A stretch of DNA of 64,000 bases from Polaribacter irgensii 23-P (GCF_000153225.1 NZ_CH724148.1:624640-688639); one strand, 5' to 3'. Counted from the stretch's first letter, positions 48,021 to 57,554 are shown. Notes: generated from the sequence alone by a model not told the origin. A program made the numbers and translations.

Positions 48021-49058
48021 ATGGATACACCTATTAAATTAACAAGCTATAGCCACGGTGCTGGATGTGGCTGTAAAATATCACCAAAAGTACTTACTAC
48101 GATTTTAGCATCTACTTCTCCGAAAATTAAAGATACCAACCTGCTCGTTGGAAACGACACTAGAGACGATGCTGCTGTTTATGACATGGGAAATGGAGTT
48201 GGTATTATTAGCACAACAGATTTTTTCTTACCCATCGTAGATGATCCCTTTACTTTCGGACAAATTGCAGCAACAAACGCAATAAGCGATGTGTATGCCA
48301 TGGGAGGAAAACCATTAATGGCCATTGCAATATTAGGCTGGCCCATTGACAAAATAGCTCCAGAAGTGGCTGCTCAAGTAATGGAAGGTGGTAGAAAAGC
48401 ATGTTCTGACGCAGGGATAATACTTGCGGGAGGTCACAGTATTGACAACCCAGAACCTATTTTTGGATTGGCAGTGACTGGATCCGTAAAAATATCTAAT
48501 TTAAAACGCAACGACCAGGCGGCAGCAGGAAGTATTTTATATCTGACCAAGCCTTTGGGAATTGGAATTTTAGCTACGGCACAGAAAAAAGGTATTTTAG
48601 AGGAAGAACATAAAGATATTGCAGCTAATTCTATGATCATCCTAAATGATGTTGGATTAGCACTTGCAGAAATTGAAGAAATAACTGCGTTGACAGACGT
48701 AACCGGATTTGGGCTCCTTGGTCATTTACTTGAAGTTTGTGAGGGAAGTAATGTATCTGCCGAAATTAATTATAGTAAAGTGCCAATCTTTGAGGAAATT
48801 CATGGCTATCTCGATAAAAAATGTGTTCCTGGAGGTACTGTAAGAAACTGGGAAAGTTATGGACATAAAGTAACGCTTGAAGATGAGAAAAAACGGCATA
48901 TTTTATGTGATCCACAAACTAGTGGAGGGCTATTAATTGCGGTTAAAAAAGAGGCTTCTCAAAAAGTTGCTGCCATACTTAAAAGTAAAGGTCTTTTTGC
49001 GGAGCCTATTGGAACACTGATAGAAAAATCTGCGTCTCCCGTATATATCAATGCATAA
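48021..49058 (+). CDS. selD: selenide, water dikinase (345 aa)
   Basis: Makes selenophosphate from selenide and ATP. The N-terminal glycine-rich loop HGAGCGCK is present with Cys16 (catalytic position, Cys not selenocysteine) and Lys19. AIR-synthase-type folds follow ([36 protein letters not shown]). Coupled to mnmH at five bases. Because the catalytic residue is Cys, the enzyme does not itself need selenocysteine insertion. A strong hairpin terminator follows. Confidence 0.97.
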   Translation: MDTPIKLTSYSHGAGCGCKISPKVLTTILASTSPKIKDTNLLVGNDTRDDAAVYDMGNGVGIISTTDFFLPIVDDPFTFGQIAATNAISDVYAMGGKPLMAIAILGWPIDKIAPEVAAQVMEGGRKACSDAGIILAGGHSIDNPEPIFGLAVTGSVKISNLKRNDQAAAGSILYLTKPLGIGILATAQKKGILEEEHKDIAANSMIILNDVGLALAEIEEITALTDVTGFGLLGHLLEVCEGSNVSAEINYSKVPIFEEIHGYLDKKCVPGGTVRNWESYGHKVTLEDEKKRHILCDPQTSGGLLIAVKKEASQKVAAILKSKGLFAEPIGTLIEKSASPVYINA

Positions 49059-49074
49059 AAGCAATGCAAAAAAA

Positions 49075-49116
49075 TAAAAGCCAAAAAAAAGCAGCACTGA
49101 TTTTTTTTGGCTTTTA
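49075..49116 (+). terminator. Rho-independent terminator of mnmH-selD
   Basis: Sixteen-base-pair perfect stem (AAAAGCC plus A8 pairing with T8 plus GGCTTTT) with a 10-base loop, 16 bases after the selD stop. Confidence 0.85.
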
Positions 49117-49341
49117 TAAATCTACAAGATTCTTATTTAGAGAAAACTAGAATTTATTAGATATTAGTGGACTTTTTTGTCCAAGAGACTCCTTACCTTC
49201 CTGCATGCATTTATAGAAATTAAACGGGATTTTTTTTAAGACAAAAAATAGATGCTGTCATTGTGTACTTTTTTTAGGTGATTTCTGAAATGAAATTACT
49301 TCGCAGACACAGCCAAAATTGCTTACAATTCCGCTATTGAC

Positions 49342-50094
49342 TTAATTTTTATTCATTATTGTTGGACTTGCTTGCGCTGTTGAATAGACTACTAAATCTT
49401 CAATATTCACATGGTACGGTCGCGTTACAACAAAATGAATAATATCTGCAATATCTTCTGCCTGCAAAGGTTTATATCCTTTATATACCGCATCTGACTT
49501 TTCTATATCCCCCTTAAAACGAACCTTTGAAAATTCTGTTTCTACAGCACCAGGATGAATTGCAGCTACGCGAATATTGTATTTGTTTAAATCTATCCGC
49601 ATGGCCTTATTCAGCGCATTTACTGCATGTTTAGAAGCACAATACACATTCCCGTTGGGATATACTTCCTTACCTGCAATTGAACCAATATTTACAATAA
49701 AACCACTATTTCTAGCAATCATTTGAGGAAATATAGCTTTGGACACATATAACAATCCTTTTACATTGATATCTAACATTGCATCCCAATCATCAATATC
49801 TCCCTCCTGAATACTCGACATTCCATGCGCATTTCCAGCATTATTAATTAAAATATCAATGTTTTTAAAATTGTCTGGTAGCGATGCTATTGCATTTTCT
49901 ACTTCACTTCTTTTAGACACATCAAACTGCAATGTTGTTACTTCAGTAATTTCACCAAGTGTTTGCTTCAACGCTTCTAATCGATCTGCACGCCTACCGC
50001 AAAGAATTAAACGAATTTTATTTTTTGCAAAAATTTCTGCGGTAGCTTTACCAATTCCCGAAGTTGCTCCTGTTATAAATGCTGTTGTTTTCAT
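49342..50094 (-). CDS. SDR family NAD(P)-dependent oxidoreductase (250 aa)
   Basis: Short-chain dehydrogenase of the classical type, close in look to serine/3-hydroxy acid dehydrogenases (YdfG-like). The Rossmann glycine motif TGATSGIG is at 8-15, NNAG at 84-87, and the catalytic residues are Ser138, Tyr151 and Lys155 (YCASK). RRADRLE after strand 2 suggests NADP preference. Soluble, monocistronic, and no neighbour hints at the substrate. Confidence 0.92.
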   Translation of the reverse strand: MKTTAFITGATSGIGKATAEIFAKNKIRLILCGRRADRLEALKQTLGEITEVTTLQFDVSKRSEVENAIASLPDNFKNIDILINNAGNAHGMSSIQEGDIDDWDAMLDINVKGLLYVSKAIFPQMIARNSGFIVNIGSIAGKEVYPNGNVYCASKHAVNALNKAMRIDLNKYNIRVAAIHPGAVETEFSKVRFKGDIEKSDAVYKGYKPLQAEDIADIIHFVVTRPYHVNIEDLVVYSTAQASPTIMNKN

Positions 50095-50253
50095 TTTAAT
50101 GATTTAGAGAGATTCTTTTCTTAATCTCTATTTTGGTTTACAATACTTCCATAAAATTAAACAAACTATTTGTATATAAAAAAATAAAAAAGATACTTCT
50201 TCACCAATTATAAACAAAAAAAAACCGCCCTCCTCAGGACGATTTTCCTTTCA

Positions 50254-50277
50254 ATTGGATATTAAAAAATATCCAAT
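50254..50277. repeat. perfect 10-base inverted repeat
   Basis: ATTGGATATT-AAAA-AATATCCAAT, just beyond the 3' end of the decayed gene at 50287. It may be that gene's former terminator, since it sits ten bases past its stop on the minus strand. Confidence 0.5.
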
Positions 50278-50286
50278 CAAAATCAA

Positions 50287-51193
50287 CTAACCAAACTTTA
50301 CTTTAAACTTTTCTAATCTTGCTTTCTCTCTATAATTCGAATCGATTTGCATTTGCATTCCTTGCGGCAATAATAGGATTTACCCGTGTTTGTCTCTTTT
50401 AAATGACGTGAAAAAACCGGTTTTAGAATTTACCAAAAGCGCTACATTCGCAACTGTACAGACCAATCTTCCAATATTTTCAAACCCTCCATTCCAACAT
50501 CCACTTGTGCTGTCACGATACGCTCTGTTGTAATCTTTTAAATCTTTGAAAAACCAACACCTTAAACGAAAGAGGCATTACCGTAATTTACTTGTTTATT
50601 GCAACTTGCGTGCCAAAATGTTCTAGCGCACTTTAAAATAGGGTTGCTTTTTAAGAAATAAACGCTAGTACGTAATCGACTCCAAAAATACTAGGGATGC
50701 TTACTTTCTAAGATGCCCTACATTTTCAAGAAGAAACTTTACTGCTTTTATAATATAGTTAACAGTAATTAGAGGTACTTCACTGACATTCTGCAAAGAA
50801 AGAAATGCTATTTTACTCATGACTATAAAGCCCTATTATCTGCGTCAGAAACAGCGTAAAAGTTAAATTATACAAACCGTATGCACTCTAATTTATTTGC
50901 ATTCCCATAGAATAAGTAACACATATGCCAATGTTTATTCCTATTCGACGCAAAGCTAAAAGATTACTATACACCTATTGATACTCCCTTTAAAAAAGAA
51001 GGCCTACATACTTGAGGAACACAAAAACATTTCCCTTACCAATCGCTATGCAATAATCTCTATTTTATGCTGATACCTGATGAGCACTTCGCTAAAAAAG
51101 CTGTATTCTCTCTAAAATTGTCTTTATATGCCTGCGCATAAACTTCTAAACAACAAATAGTCAAAAATATAAAAGCAATTTTAAAAACTTCAT
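50287..51193 (-). pseudogene. decayed gene for an exported protein, about 300 ancestral codons
   Basis: An apparently empty 1.2 kb gap reads on the minus strand as a broken gene. From the ATG at 51193, with one base restored in an A-run, the frame gives a clear signal peptide (MKFLKIAFIFLTICCLEVYA then QAYKDNFREN). At the 3' end, 65 codons from 50577 are followed by one TAA (50380-50382) and 30 more codons to the TAG at 50287. That part includes VCTVANVALLVNSKTGFFTS and ILLLPQGMQMQIDSNYREKA and ends in KFKVKFG. The middle has open stretches in different frames (for example ERIVTAQVDVGMEGLKILED) separated by stops. The family was not recognised. The reading depends on joining frames by eye. 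Confidence 0.45.
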
Positions 51194-51288
51194 GCAACAA
51201 GACTGTAACATTACTCGTGTATAAAAGACGCATTCTAAGACAAAAAAAACACTAAGAAGTAGTGCTATGTTCAATGCTGAGAAACAAA

Positions 51289-51780
51289 TCAATTGCCTTT
51301 TGGGGCGGATGGAAAAGGAACTGTTGATACCTTCCTTATATTTTTAACTTTGAAATACAACATTTTACCTTCTTTTTTATAGCTAAGAACGGCTTCATTG
51401 TTCATTAAATCAAAAGGAAATTGCCGCAGGCTTGGGAATGGATTTTTCAACTCTTTACTTGAATCTTTATTCAAAATAACATCCCTTCTTATACGATTCG
51501 CAATAGTATATTGACCAATCAATTGGATTTTAGCATCTAGATTTCGCACAGATACCTCGGTACTTTTACTTTGAAAATACAAAGAATCAAATACAATTCC
51601 AGCAGCATTTTTTAAATGCACTTCTAGCAGCATTCCGCGAACTCCTGGCTGCCCACCAACCCAGTCATTGTAAAACGCTTTTTCTACACTAAAGGGCGGA
51701 TTTGAAACAAAGATCGAGCTACTGCATTGATAAAAACAACAAACGAGACTTAAAATAAATAACAATTTTATGGACTTCAT
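51289..51780 (-). CDS. putative lipoprotein, unknown function (163 aa)
   Basis: A signal peptide with a lipobox-like end (LVCCFYQCSSS, Cys19) suggests a lipoprotein. The mature part is a single beta-rich domain of about 140 residues (VEKAFYNDWVGGQPGVRGMLLEVHL; VLSYKKEGKMLYFKVKNI). It resembles uncharacterised flavobacterial lipoproteins, but no name can be given. It follows ssb on the same strand after about 100 bases that include a terminator, so it is probably separately transcribed. Confidence 0.8.
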   Translation of the reverse strand: MKSIKLLFILSLVCCFYQCSSSIFVSNPPFSVEKAFYNDWVGGQPGVRGMLLEVHLKNAAGIVFDSLYFQSKSTEVSVRNLDAKIQLIGQYTIANRIRRDVILNKDSSKELKNPFPSLRQFPFDLMNNEAVLSYKKEGKMLYFKVKNIRKVSTVPFPSAPKGN

Positions 51781-51825
51781 TTTCTCTGGTTTTTAAAGTT
51801 AAATTCAAAATGTATACCAAGATAA

Positions 51826-51857
51826 AATAAAATCCATTCAAAGGAATGGATTTTATT
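51826..51857 (-). terminator. Rho-independent terminator of ssb
   Basis: Stem of 13-14 base pairs (AATAAAATCCATT / AATGGATTTTATT) with a short loop, followed on the minus strand by TTTTATC, 20 bases after the ssb stop. Confidence 0.75.
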
Positions 51858-51877
51858 CTTTTTCAAAATGAAAATAA

Positions 51878-52216
51878 CTATTGTTTAGTTCCTAAAAGTA
51901 ACAATTCACTTACTAAAATCTCTGTAACATATCTTTTTTCACCCTCTTTGGTTTCGTAAGATCTATTTGTTAACTTGCCTTCCAAAGCTATTTCCTGACC
52001 TTTATTTACATAATTCTCGACTACATTGACAAGACCTCCTGTAATGATAATATTGTGCCAATAAGCACGCTCTACTTTAGTTCCTTCCTTGTCCTTGTAA
52101 CTGTCATCTGTTGCCATTGAAAATTTCGCCATTTTGTTACCGTCTTTAAAGGTTACTATTTCTGGCTCTTGACCCAATCTACCAATTAACTGTACTTTGT
52201 TTCTTAACGTATTCAT
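51878..52216 (-). CDS. ssb: single-stranded DNA-binding protein (112 aa)
   Basis: OB-fold single-stranded DNA-binding protein. MNTLRNKVQLIGRLGQEPEI at the N-terminus and AYWHNIIITGGLVNVVENYVNKGQEIALEG in the middle are characteristic. At 112 residues it is the short form lacking the acidic C-terminal tail that recruits repair proteins in E. coli SSB, so it may be a secondary SSB. The frame extends upstream to 52330, but that part has no family similarity and lies upstream of a probable promoter (52288-52295), so the ATG at 52216 is used. Confidence 0.93.
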   Translation of the reverse strand: MNTLRNKVQLIGRLGQEPEIVTFKDGNKMAKFSMATDDSYKDKEGTKVERAYWHNIIITGGLVNVVENYVNKGQEIALEGKLTNRSYETKEGEKRYVTEILVSELLLLGTKQ

Positions 52217-52267
52217 AAGATAAGTTTTTGTGCATTTCGCAATGTAATGCTGATTTATAATGTATGC

Positions 52268-52284
52268 TGTCAATTTATTTGACA
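52268..52284. promoter_or_regulatory. palindrome at the ssb transcription start
   Basis: TGTCAA-N5-TTGACA, perfect. It lies immediately downstream of the predicted ssb -7 box and covers the expected start point near 52281. The TGTCA-N7-TGACA symmetry resembles sites of Crp/Fnr-type regulators, but this is only a pattern match. Confidence 0.3.
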
Positions 52285-52287
52285 CTG

Positions 52288-52295
52288 CAAAGTTG
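52288..52295 (-). promoter_or_regulatory. -7 element for ssb
   Basis: CAACTTTG followed by CA on the minus strand, one mismatch to TAnnTTTG. It predicts a leader of about 65 bases and supports the shorter ssb start. Confidence 0.4.
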
Positions 52296-52393
52296 CGACA
52301 CCCTCTTAATTTTATTCGGTTATAAAGCAATTACTTTCGATTGTAATTGATTGTAGTCGTTTGCACCCGAATAATTTAATGTATCTTTAAACT

Positions 52394-52747
52394 ATGGAAA
52401 CTAGAATATGTTTGGCGTGTGAAGAAGCTCTAAAAGGCAGGATCGATCAAAAATTTTGTTCGGATTATTGCAGAAATAGCTTTAATAATAGCGTAGATAA
52501 AGGCAGTAAAAATCTTATCAGAAACGTTAATAACAGGCTTCGAAAAAATTATAAAATTTTATCAGAATTAAATGGTTCTGGGAAAACAAAAGTAACCCGT
52601 ACTAAATTATATGACAACGGATTCGATTTTCAATTCTTTACGTCCATCTACAAAACAAAAACAGGAAACACCTACTTTTATGTGTACAATGAAGGTTACC
52701 TCGCTTTAGAAAGCGAGCTTTTTCTACTGATTCGAAAAGAAAAATAA
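52394..52747 (+). CDS. zinc-ribbon protein, unknown function (117 aa)
   Basis: Small protein with an N-terminal treble-clef/zinc-ribbon made by Cys6, Cys9, Cys22 and Cys26 (ICLACEEALKGRIDQKFCSDYC), similar to DUF2116-type ribbons. A basic linker and a C-terminal beta-rich part (NTYFYVYNEGYLAL) follow. Uncharacterised relatives are common in Bacteroidetes, often next to DNA-metabolism genes. It is divergent from ssb. Nucleic-acid binding is plausible but unproven. A TATCTTTA box stands about 10 bases upstream of the ATG. Confidence 0.82.
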   Translation: METRICLACEEALKGRIDQKFCSDYCRNSFNNSVDKGSKNLIRNVNNRLRKNYKILSELNGSGKTKVTRTKLYDNGFDFQFFTSIYKTKTGNTYFYVYNEGYLALESELFLLIRKEK

Positions 52748-52841
52748 AATTTATAAATGCTGATGCTAAGTTGATTTGAATATTTTTCAAAAATAGCAAC
52801 ATCTCGGAAAATTAATTTTATAAAAAACTAAAAGAAAAGTC

Positions 52842-53309
52842 TTATTTCCAAGTATTACCTCTTACGGCAAGCGCAGCCTTTAAAACATCTTTTTGACTCA
52901 ATTGCCCAATTACTTTTCCGCTTTCAGTTACTGGAAACCTTCTTCTGCGAGAAGAAATAAATTTAAATGCCGCGTCAAAAATATTCATATTTTTATCAAT
53001 CGTATCTACATCTCTCACCATGTGTTTCCCAACCGTATTATTGGTATCCGAAGGCATATTATAATATTTACCCTCAGAAATATGTTTGATACAATCGGTT
53101 TCAGAAATGATTCCAATTAGTTCATTTTCGTCGTTTACCACCGGACCCCCAGAAATATTATGCACAATTAACTTTTCAATGACGTGGTCTAAAGAGTCTT
53201 CAGCTTTAAAGGTTATTAAACGCGTAGTCATGTAATCAGACACTAAAATTTGGGCACTTTCTTTTTCTTGGTGTACGTCTCTTTTTCCTTGAAAGCTCTT
53301 AATTCCCAT
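52842..53309 (-). CDS. CBS domain-containing protein (155 aa)
   Basis: Stand-alone pair of CBS domains, at about 24-85 (VSDYMTTRLITFKAEDSLDHVIEKL) and 92-150 (VGKHMVRDVDTIDKNMNIFDAAFKF). CBS pairs bind adenine nucleotides and report energy state, often to a partner protein that is not evident here. The end RRRRFPVTESGKVIGQLSQKDVLKA is typical. The ATG at 53309 (MGIKSFQGKR) is preferred; another two codons upstream at 53315 is possible. Monocistronic. Confidence 0.9.
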   Translation of the reverse strand: MGIKSFQGKRDVHQEKESAQILVSDYMTTRLITFKAEDSLDHVIEKLIVHNISGGPVVNDENELIGIISETDCIKHISEGKYYNMPSDTNNTVGKHMVRDVDTIDKNMNIFDAAFKFISSRRRRFPVTESGKVIGQLSQKDVLKAALAVRGNTWK

Positions 53310-53514
53310 GATCATTTATTTTAAGTTGCACTTAAAGCTACCATATTTTTTCAAACTTTGTACTTTTTTTACATTTAATTTGACTTGATCTTTAAAAAAA
53401 ATAAGCCCCAATTTATAAAAACTCAAATGCACACTGCTAAAAAAAGCACTTTTTGTTCGATGTAAACAAAATGAGTGCAATCAGAAATCTCTCTATAAAT
53501 GACTTTTAAACTCC

Positions 53515-53545
53515 AAAAAAAAACATCCTGAATTTCTTCAGAATG
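53515..53545 (-). terminator. Rho-independent terminator of the acpP-to-pyk operon
   Basis: Nine-pair stem with one mismatch (CATCCTGAA / TTCAGAATG), 4-base loop, then nine T on the minus strand, 27 bases past the pyk stop. Confidence 0.8.
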
Positions 53546-53572
53546 CTTTTAAAATTTAGGTTCTAAAATACT

Positions 53573-55000
53573 TTACTCTATTTCCGAAACTCTTAAAGTA
53601 TTAACCATTCCTTTTGCCTCTACGGGCATTGAGGTAAGGTTGATCATCAAATCTCCTTTTTGAACATAACCTTTTTCTTTTGATATTCTATTGATATCCA
53701 CAACGGTATCATCTGTACTTAAGTTTTTGTCGTAATAAAAAGCCTTTACACCCCAAAGTAAGTTTAGTTTTCCTAAAATTCTTTTTTCTGATGAAAATGC
53801 TAATATTCTAGACTGCGGTCTCCATGCCGAAATTTGAAAAGCAGTATAACCGCTATTCGTTAAGGTAGAAATCGCAGCTGCTTCGATGTCATTTGCCATT
53901 AGCGCAGCGTGATAGCAAACTGATTTTGTAATAAATCTGTTGGTTCTAATATGTGGCGCTTCGTGTGGTACTTTAATCATTCTAGAGTTTTCGACAGCCT
54001 TAATAATTTCAGCCATTTTTTGAATTACTCTTATCGGATGTTTTCCTACGGACGTTTCGCCAGAAAGCATTACCGCGTCTGCACCATCCATGATAGAATT
54101 TGCAACATCATTTACCTCTGCCCTTGTGGGTACCGCATTTTCAATCATTGTCTCCATCATTTGAGTCGCAATAATTACCGGTATTCTCGCTCTTTTTGCA
54201 CGTCTTACCAATTTCTTCTGAATCAATGGAACGTCTTGCATCGGAATCTCTACGCCTAAATCTCCACGCGCCACCATTAAACCGTCACAATATGGAATCA
54301 AAGCATCAATGTTTTCAACCGCTTCTGGCTTTTCAATTTTTGCAATCACCGGAACTCGGTAATCAGAATGCTCATCAATTAAATCACGTAACATTCTTAA
54401 ATCTTCTGGAGTTCTCACAAAAGAAAGGGCCATCCAATCTACATTTAATCCCAATGCAAATATTGCATCCTTCTTATCTTTCTCGGTAAGTGCTGGTAAA
54501 GAAATGGCTGTATTCGGCAAGTTTACCCCCTTTTTAGAATTTAAGGGACCTCCAACAATTACTTTCACAACAACCTCCTTATCCTTATCTGTAGAAAGTA
54601 CTTCAAATAACAATTTCCCATCATCTACCATTATTTTCTCGCCAACTTTTACATCTTTAGGAAAACGTTGGTAGGTCATAAAGGCTTTTTCTTTGGTACC
54701 GATACATTTCTCTGTCGTAAATGTAAACAGGTCTCCATCATTTAAAACCACCCCATCTTCCATTACACCAACTCGTAATTTCGGGCCTTGTAAATCAGCT
54801 AAAATGGCAACATTATAGCCATTTTCTTCATTGATTTCTCGGATCGTTTTTACTGTTCTCTCTACGTTATCGTACTCTGCATGCGAAAAATTAATTCTAA
54901 ATACATTTACTCCCTCTCTTGCCAACGCTGTTAAAACCTCTTTTGAATCTGTTGCCGGCCCAAGTGTAGCTACTATTTTTGTTTTTTTGTAATCTATCAT
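53573..55000 (-). CDS. pyk: pyruvate kinase (475 aa)
   Basis: Final glycolytic enzyme, phosphoenolpyruvate plus ADP to pyruvate plus ATP. The N-terminal TKIVATLGPATDS is typical. The active site has IAKIEKPEAV (catalytic Lys, near residue 220) and MVARGDLGVEIP (metal-binding Glu/Asp, near 243). VPTRAEVNDVANSIMDGADAVMLSGETSVG and a C-terminal allosteric domain complete the standard length. It starts one base after the IPExxxVDY gene, at the end of an acpP-fabF-rnc operon, an order seen repeatedly in flavobacteria. Confidence 0.97.
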   Translation of the reverse strand: MIDYKKTKIVATLGPATDSKEVLTALAREGVNVFRINFSHAEYDNVERTVKTIREINEENGYNVAILADLQGPKLRVGVMEDGVVLNDGDLFTFTTEKCIGTKEKAFMTYQRFPKDVKVGEKIMVDDGKLLFEVLSTDKDKEVVVKVIVGGPLNSKKGVNLPNTAISLPALTEKDKKDAIFALGLNVDWMALSFVRTPEDLRMLRDLIDEHSDYRVPVIAKIEKPEAVENIDALIPYCDGLMVARGDLGVEIPMQDVPLIQKKLVRRAKRARIPVIIATQMMETMIENAVPTRAEVNDVANSIMDGADAVMLSGETSVGKHPIRVIQKMAEIIKAVENSRMIKVPHEAPHIRTNRFITKSVCYHAALMANDIEAAAISTLTNSGYTAFQISAWRPQSRILAFSSEKRILGKLNLLWGVKAFYYDKNLSTDDTVVDINRISKEKGYVQKGDLMINLTSMPVEAKGMVNTLRVSEIE

Positions 55001-55001
55001 A

Positions 55002-55472
55002 TTAAAATATTAAAAAGTCTTTGGACTTTAATGTGTCTTTATTTATTGAATAAGAAGTGACTACTTGTTCAATCGTTTTTATTTTTTTTACCGTATCCGC
55101 AACAAAGTCTGCAGTCAGTTCTCCAGAAATTTTAATAAAGTAGTCTACTTTTTTTTCTTCTGGAATTAAATACATTCTTGTTTCAATAATTGAAAAAAAT
55201 TCATTTCGCGCAGCTTGGTGCTCTATTTTACTAATGTTTGCGATCAGAGACCAATCAAAAGCATATTTTTTACTGCAAAAGTTATAGATGGAAAATGATG
55301 CACGATTCTGATCTCCTTCTAATTCTAAATCTTTCTGCGACTTTGAAAAACATGTTTGTAAATTTTTATTTAAAAGGTATGCAAGTCTGTAATCCTCCAG
55401 CGCGGTGTGAATACCTATTAATGTATATTCCTCCTCACAAAAATCTTCTAAACCCAAAGCATGAATTTGCAT
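55002..55472 (-). CDS. IPExxxVDY family protein (156 aa)
   Basis: Small protein of the family named for its motif, here LIPEEKKVDYFIKISG near residues 105-118. No catalytic domain, signal peptide or membrane segment is seen. Function is unknown. Its fixed position between rnc and pyk in flavobacteria suggests a link to that operon but does not say what. Spacing to pyk is one base. Confidence 0.9.
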   Translation of the reverse strand: MQIHALGLEDFCEEEYTLIGIHTALEDYRLAYLLNKNLQTCFSKSQKDLELEGDQNRASFSIYNFCSKKYAFDWSLIANISKIEHQAARNEFFSIIETRMYLIPEEKKVDYFIKISGELTADFVADTVKKIKTIEQVVTSYSINKDTLKSKDFLIF

Positions 55473-55559
55473 AACTTATAAATTTACATTCAAATGTATG
55501 CACGAAATTACTAATAGTTTACGAGTATTCTAAGGTATATTCACGAAAACGTTATCGCT

Positions 55560-56297
55560 TTAGTCTTGAGAAATTTCATTTTGAAAGGCAAAATAGACCC
55601 TTTTTGAAGCTTGTTCCTCTGCTTTTTTCTTAGAAGTAGCTCTTCCCTTAGCTATTTGCTGACCATCTATGCTGATCTTCACACTAAAGTGTTTCGTAGT
55701 CTCGTTGCCAGAATCTTCGTACGCATCAAAAGCATATCTTTTCTTTTGTTTTTGACACCACTCTATAATCAGTCCCTTGTAGCTTGTAATCTTACCCTCT
55801 AACTTCGCTATATCAACGTAAGGTGCAATTACATTTTGATGAATAAACTTCTGACAAAAATTAAACCCTTTGTCCAAGTAGATCGCTCCAATTAATGCTT
55901 CAAAAATATTGCCATGGATATTATCTCCTACATTCGCTTGATCGATATTACTTTTTACAAAACGAATTAAATTTAAATCTTTTCCCAACTCGTTTAAGTG
56001 CTCTCTGCTTACAATTTTTGAACGCATTTGTGTAAGATAACCTTCAGAACCTTTGGGAGCTTCCTTGTATAAATATGCAGAAATTACAGCTCCTAAAATG
56101 GAGTCTCCTAAAAACTCAAGACGCTCATAGTTAATGGGAATCCCTTTCCTGTCTATCATTTGGACAGATCTGTGCGTAAATGCCTTTTTGTATTTATTGA
56201 TGGAAGTAGGTGAAAATTTTAACAGCTTTTTTAATTCGTCACGTAGTATTATGTCCTCTTGAGGTCGAGATTTAACTATTTTACGAATAAAATTCAT
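55560..56297 (-). CDS. rnc: ribonuclease III (245 aa)
   Basis: Double-strand-specific endoribonuclease for rRNA and mRNA processing. The catalytic signature ERLEFLGDS is at 58-66, and NIFEALIGAIYLDKG supplies the second acidic cluster. The double-stranded RNA-binding domain is at about 170-240 (KGLIIEWCQKQ; GRATSKKKAEEQASKRVYF). It starts 3 bases after the fabF stop, so it is coupled to fatty-acid synthesis genes, an arrangement also found in other bacteria. Confidence 0.97.
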   Translation of the reverse strand: MNFIRKIVKSRPQEDIILRDELKKLLKFSPTSINKYKKAFTHRSVQMIDRKGIPINYERLEFLGDSILGAVISAYLYKEAPKGSEGYLTQMRSKIVSREHLNELGKDLNLIRFVKSNIDQANVGDNIHGNIFEALIGAIYLDKGFNFCQKFIHQNVIAPYVDIAKLEGKITSYKGLIIEWCQKQKKRYAFDAYEDSGNETTKHFSVKISIDGQQIAKGRATSKKKAEEQASKRVYFAFQNEISQD

Positions 56298-56300
56298 ACG

Positions 56301-57554
56301 CTACTCATCTAATTTCTTAAAAGCTACACAGGCATTATGACCTCCAAAACCAAACGTATTACTCATCGCAACCCTAATCTCTCTCTTTTGGGCTTTGTTT
56401 AGCGTTAAATTTAAATCTGGATTGATATTTTCATCAATATTTTGATGATTAATTGTAGGGGGTACAATACTGTGTTTCATTGCTAAAATTGCGGCAATAG
56501 ACTCTATTGCACCGGCAGCACCTAATAAGTGACCAGTCATCGATTTTGTAGAATTGATGTTGATGTTTTTTGCATGTTCCCCAAAAACAGCTGAAATCGC
56601 CTTCAATTCTGCTACATCTCCAAGTGGAGTGGAAGTACCGTGTGTGTTAATGTGATCTACATCTTCGGGATTAATCCCAGAATTTTCTAAACAGTTTTTC
56701 ATTACAGCAATGACTCCAATACCTTCAGGATGTGGCGCTGTAATGTGGTGTGCGTCAGAAGACATTCCACCACCAATTACCTCTGCATAAATTTTTGCGC
56801 CTCTTGCTTTGGCGTATTCATATTCTTCTAAAACCAATGCTCCTGCACCTTCACCTAAAACAAAACCTTCTCTACTAGCATCAAAGGGTCTTGAAGCTGT
56901 TTCTGGTGATTCGTTTCTCGTAGATAAAGCTTGCATTGCGCTAAATCCACCAACTCCCGCTATTGCAATCGCCGCTTCACTACCACCGGTAACAATCACG
57001 TCACAATATCCGAGACGGATATAATTTAAGGCATCTATCATTGCATTTGCAGACGATGCGCACGCAGAAACGGTTGTATAATTAGGGCCCATGAACCCAT
57101 ATTTTATAGAAATATGTCCTGGCGCAATATCCGCAATCATTTTAGGGATAAAGAAGGGATTGAATTTCGGATTTCCGTCACCAGCAGCAAAATTTAAGAC
57201 TTCGTTCTGAAGTGTTTCTAAGCCTCCAATTCCCGCTCCCCAAATAACCCCAACTCGCAGTTTATTAATCGTTTCTAAATCCAGTCCTGAATCTGCAATT
57301 GCCTCATCTGAAGCAACCATAGCGTACTGAGCGAATTTATCCATCTTGCGAGCAGACTTCCTATCGATAAAATCTGTAGGATTAAAGTTTTTCAACTCAC
57401 ATGCGAAACGAGTCTTGAACTTGGCAGCATCAAAGTGTGTGATAGGTGCTGCTCCGCTAACTCCGTTAACTAAAGCGTTCCAATATTCTTCAATATTATT
57501 ACCAATTGGCGTTAATGCGCCAAGTCCAGTTACTACAACTCGTTTTAATTGCAT
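56301..57554 (-). CDS. fabF: beta-ketoacyl-ACP synthase II (417 aa)
   Basis: Condensing enzyme of fatty-acid elongation. The catalytic triad is Cys165 (VSACASSAN), His in HINTHGTST near 305 and His in KSMTGHLLGAAG near 341. The start MQLKRVVVTGLGALTPIGN and length of 417 are standard. It is directly after acpP (7 bases), its acyl-carrier partner. Confidence 0.98.
   Translation of the reverse strand: MQLKRVVVTGLGALTPIGNNIEEYWNALVNGVSGAAPITHFDAAKFKTRFACELKNFNPTDFIDRKSARKMDKFAQYAMVASDEAIADSGLDLETINKLRVGVIWGAGIGGLETLQNEVLNFAAGDGNPKFNPFFIPKMIADIAPGHISIKYGFMGPNYTTVSACASSANAMIDALNYIRLGYCDVIVTGGSEAAIAIAGVGGFSAMQALSTRNESPETASRPFDASREGFVLGEGAGALVLEEYEYAKARGAKIYAEVIGGGMSSDAHHITAPHPEGIGVIAVMKNCLENSGINPEDVDHINTHGTSTPLGDVAELKAISAVFGEHAKNININSTKSMTGHLLGAAGAIESIAAILAMKHSIVPPTINHQNIDENINPDLNLTLNKAQKREIRVAMSNTFGFGGHNACVAFKKLDE

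Noticed and set aside
52217..52330. Longer N-terminus of SSB
   Set aside because: The OB fold begins at the ATG at 52216, and the extension lies across the likely promoter.
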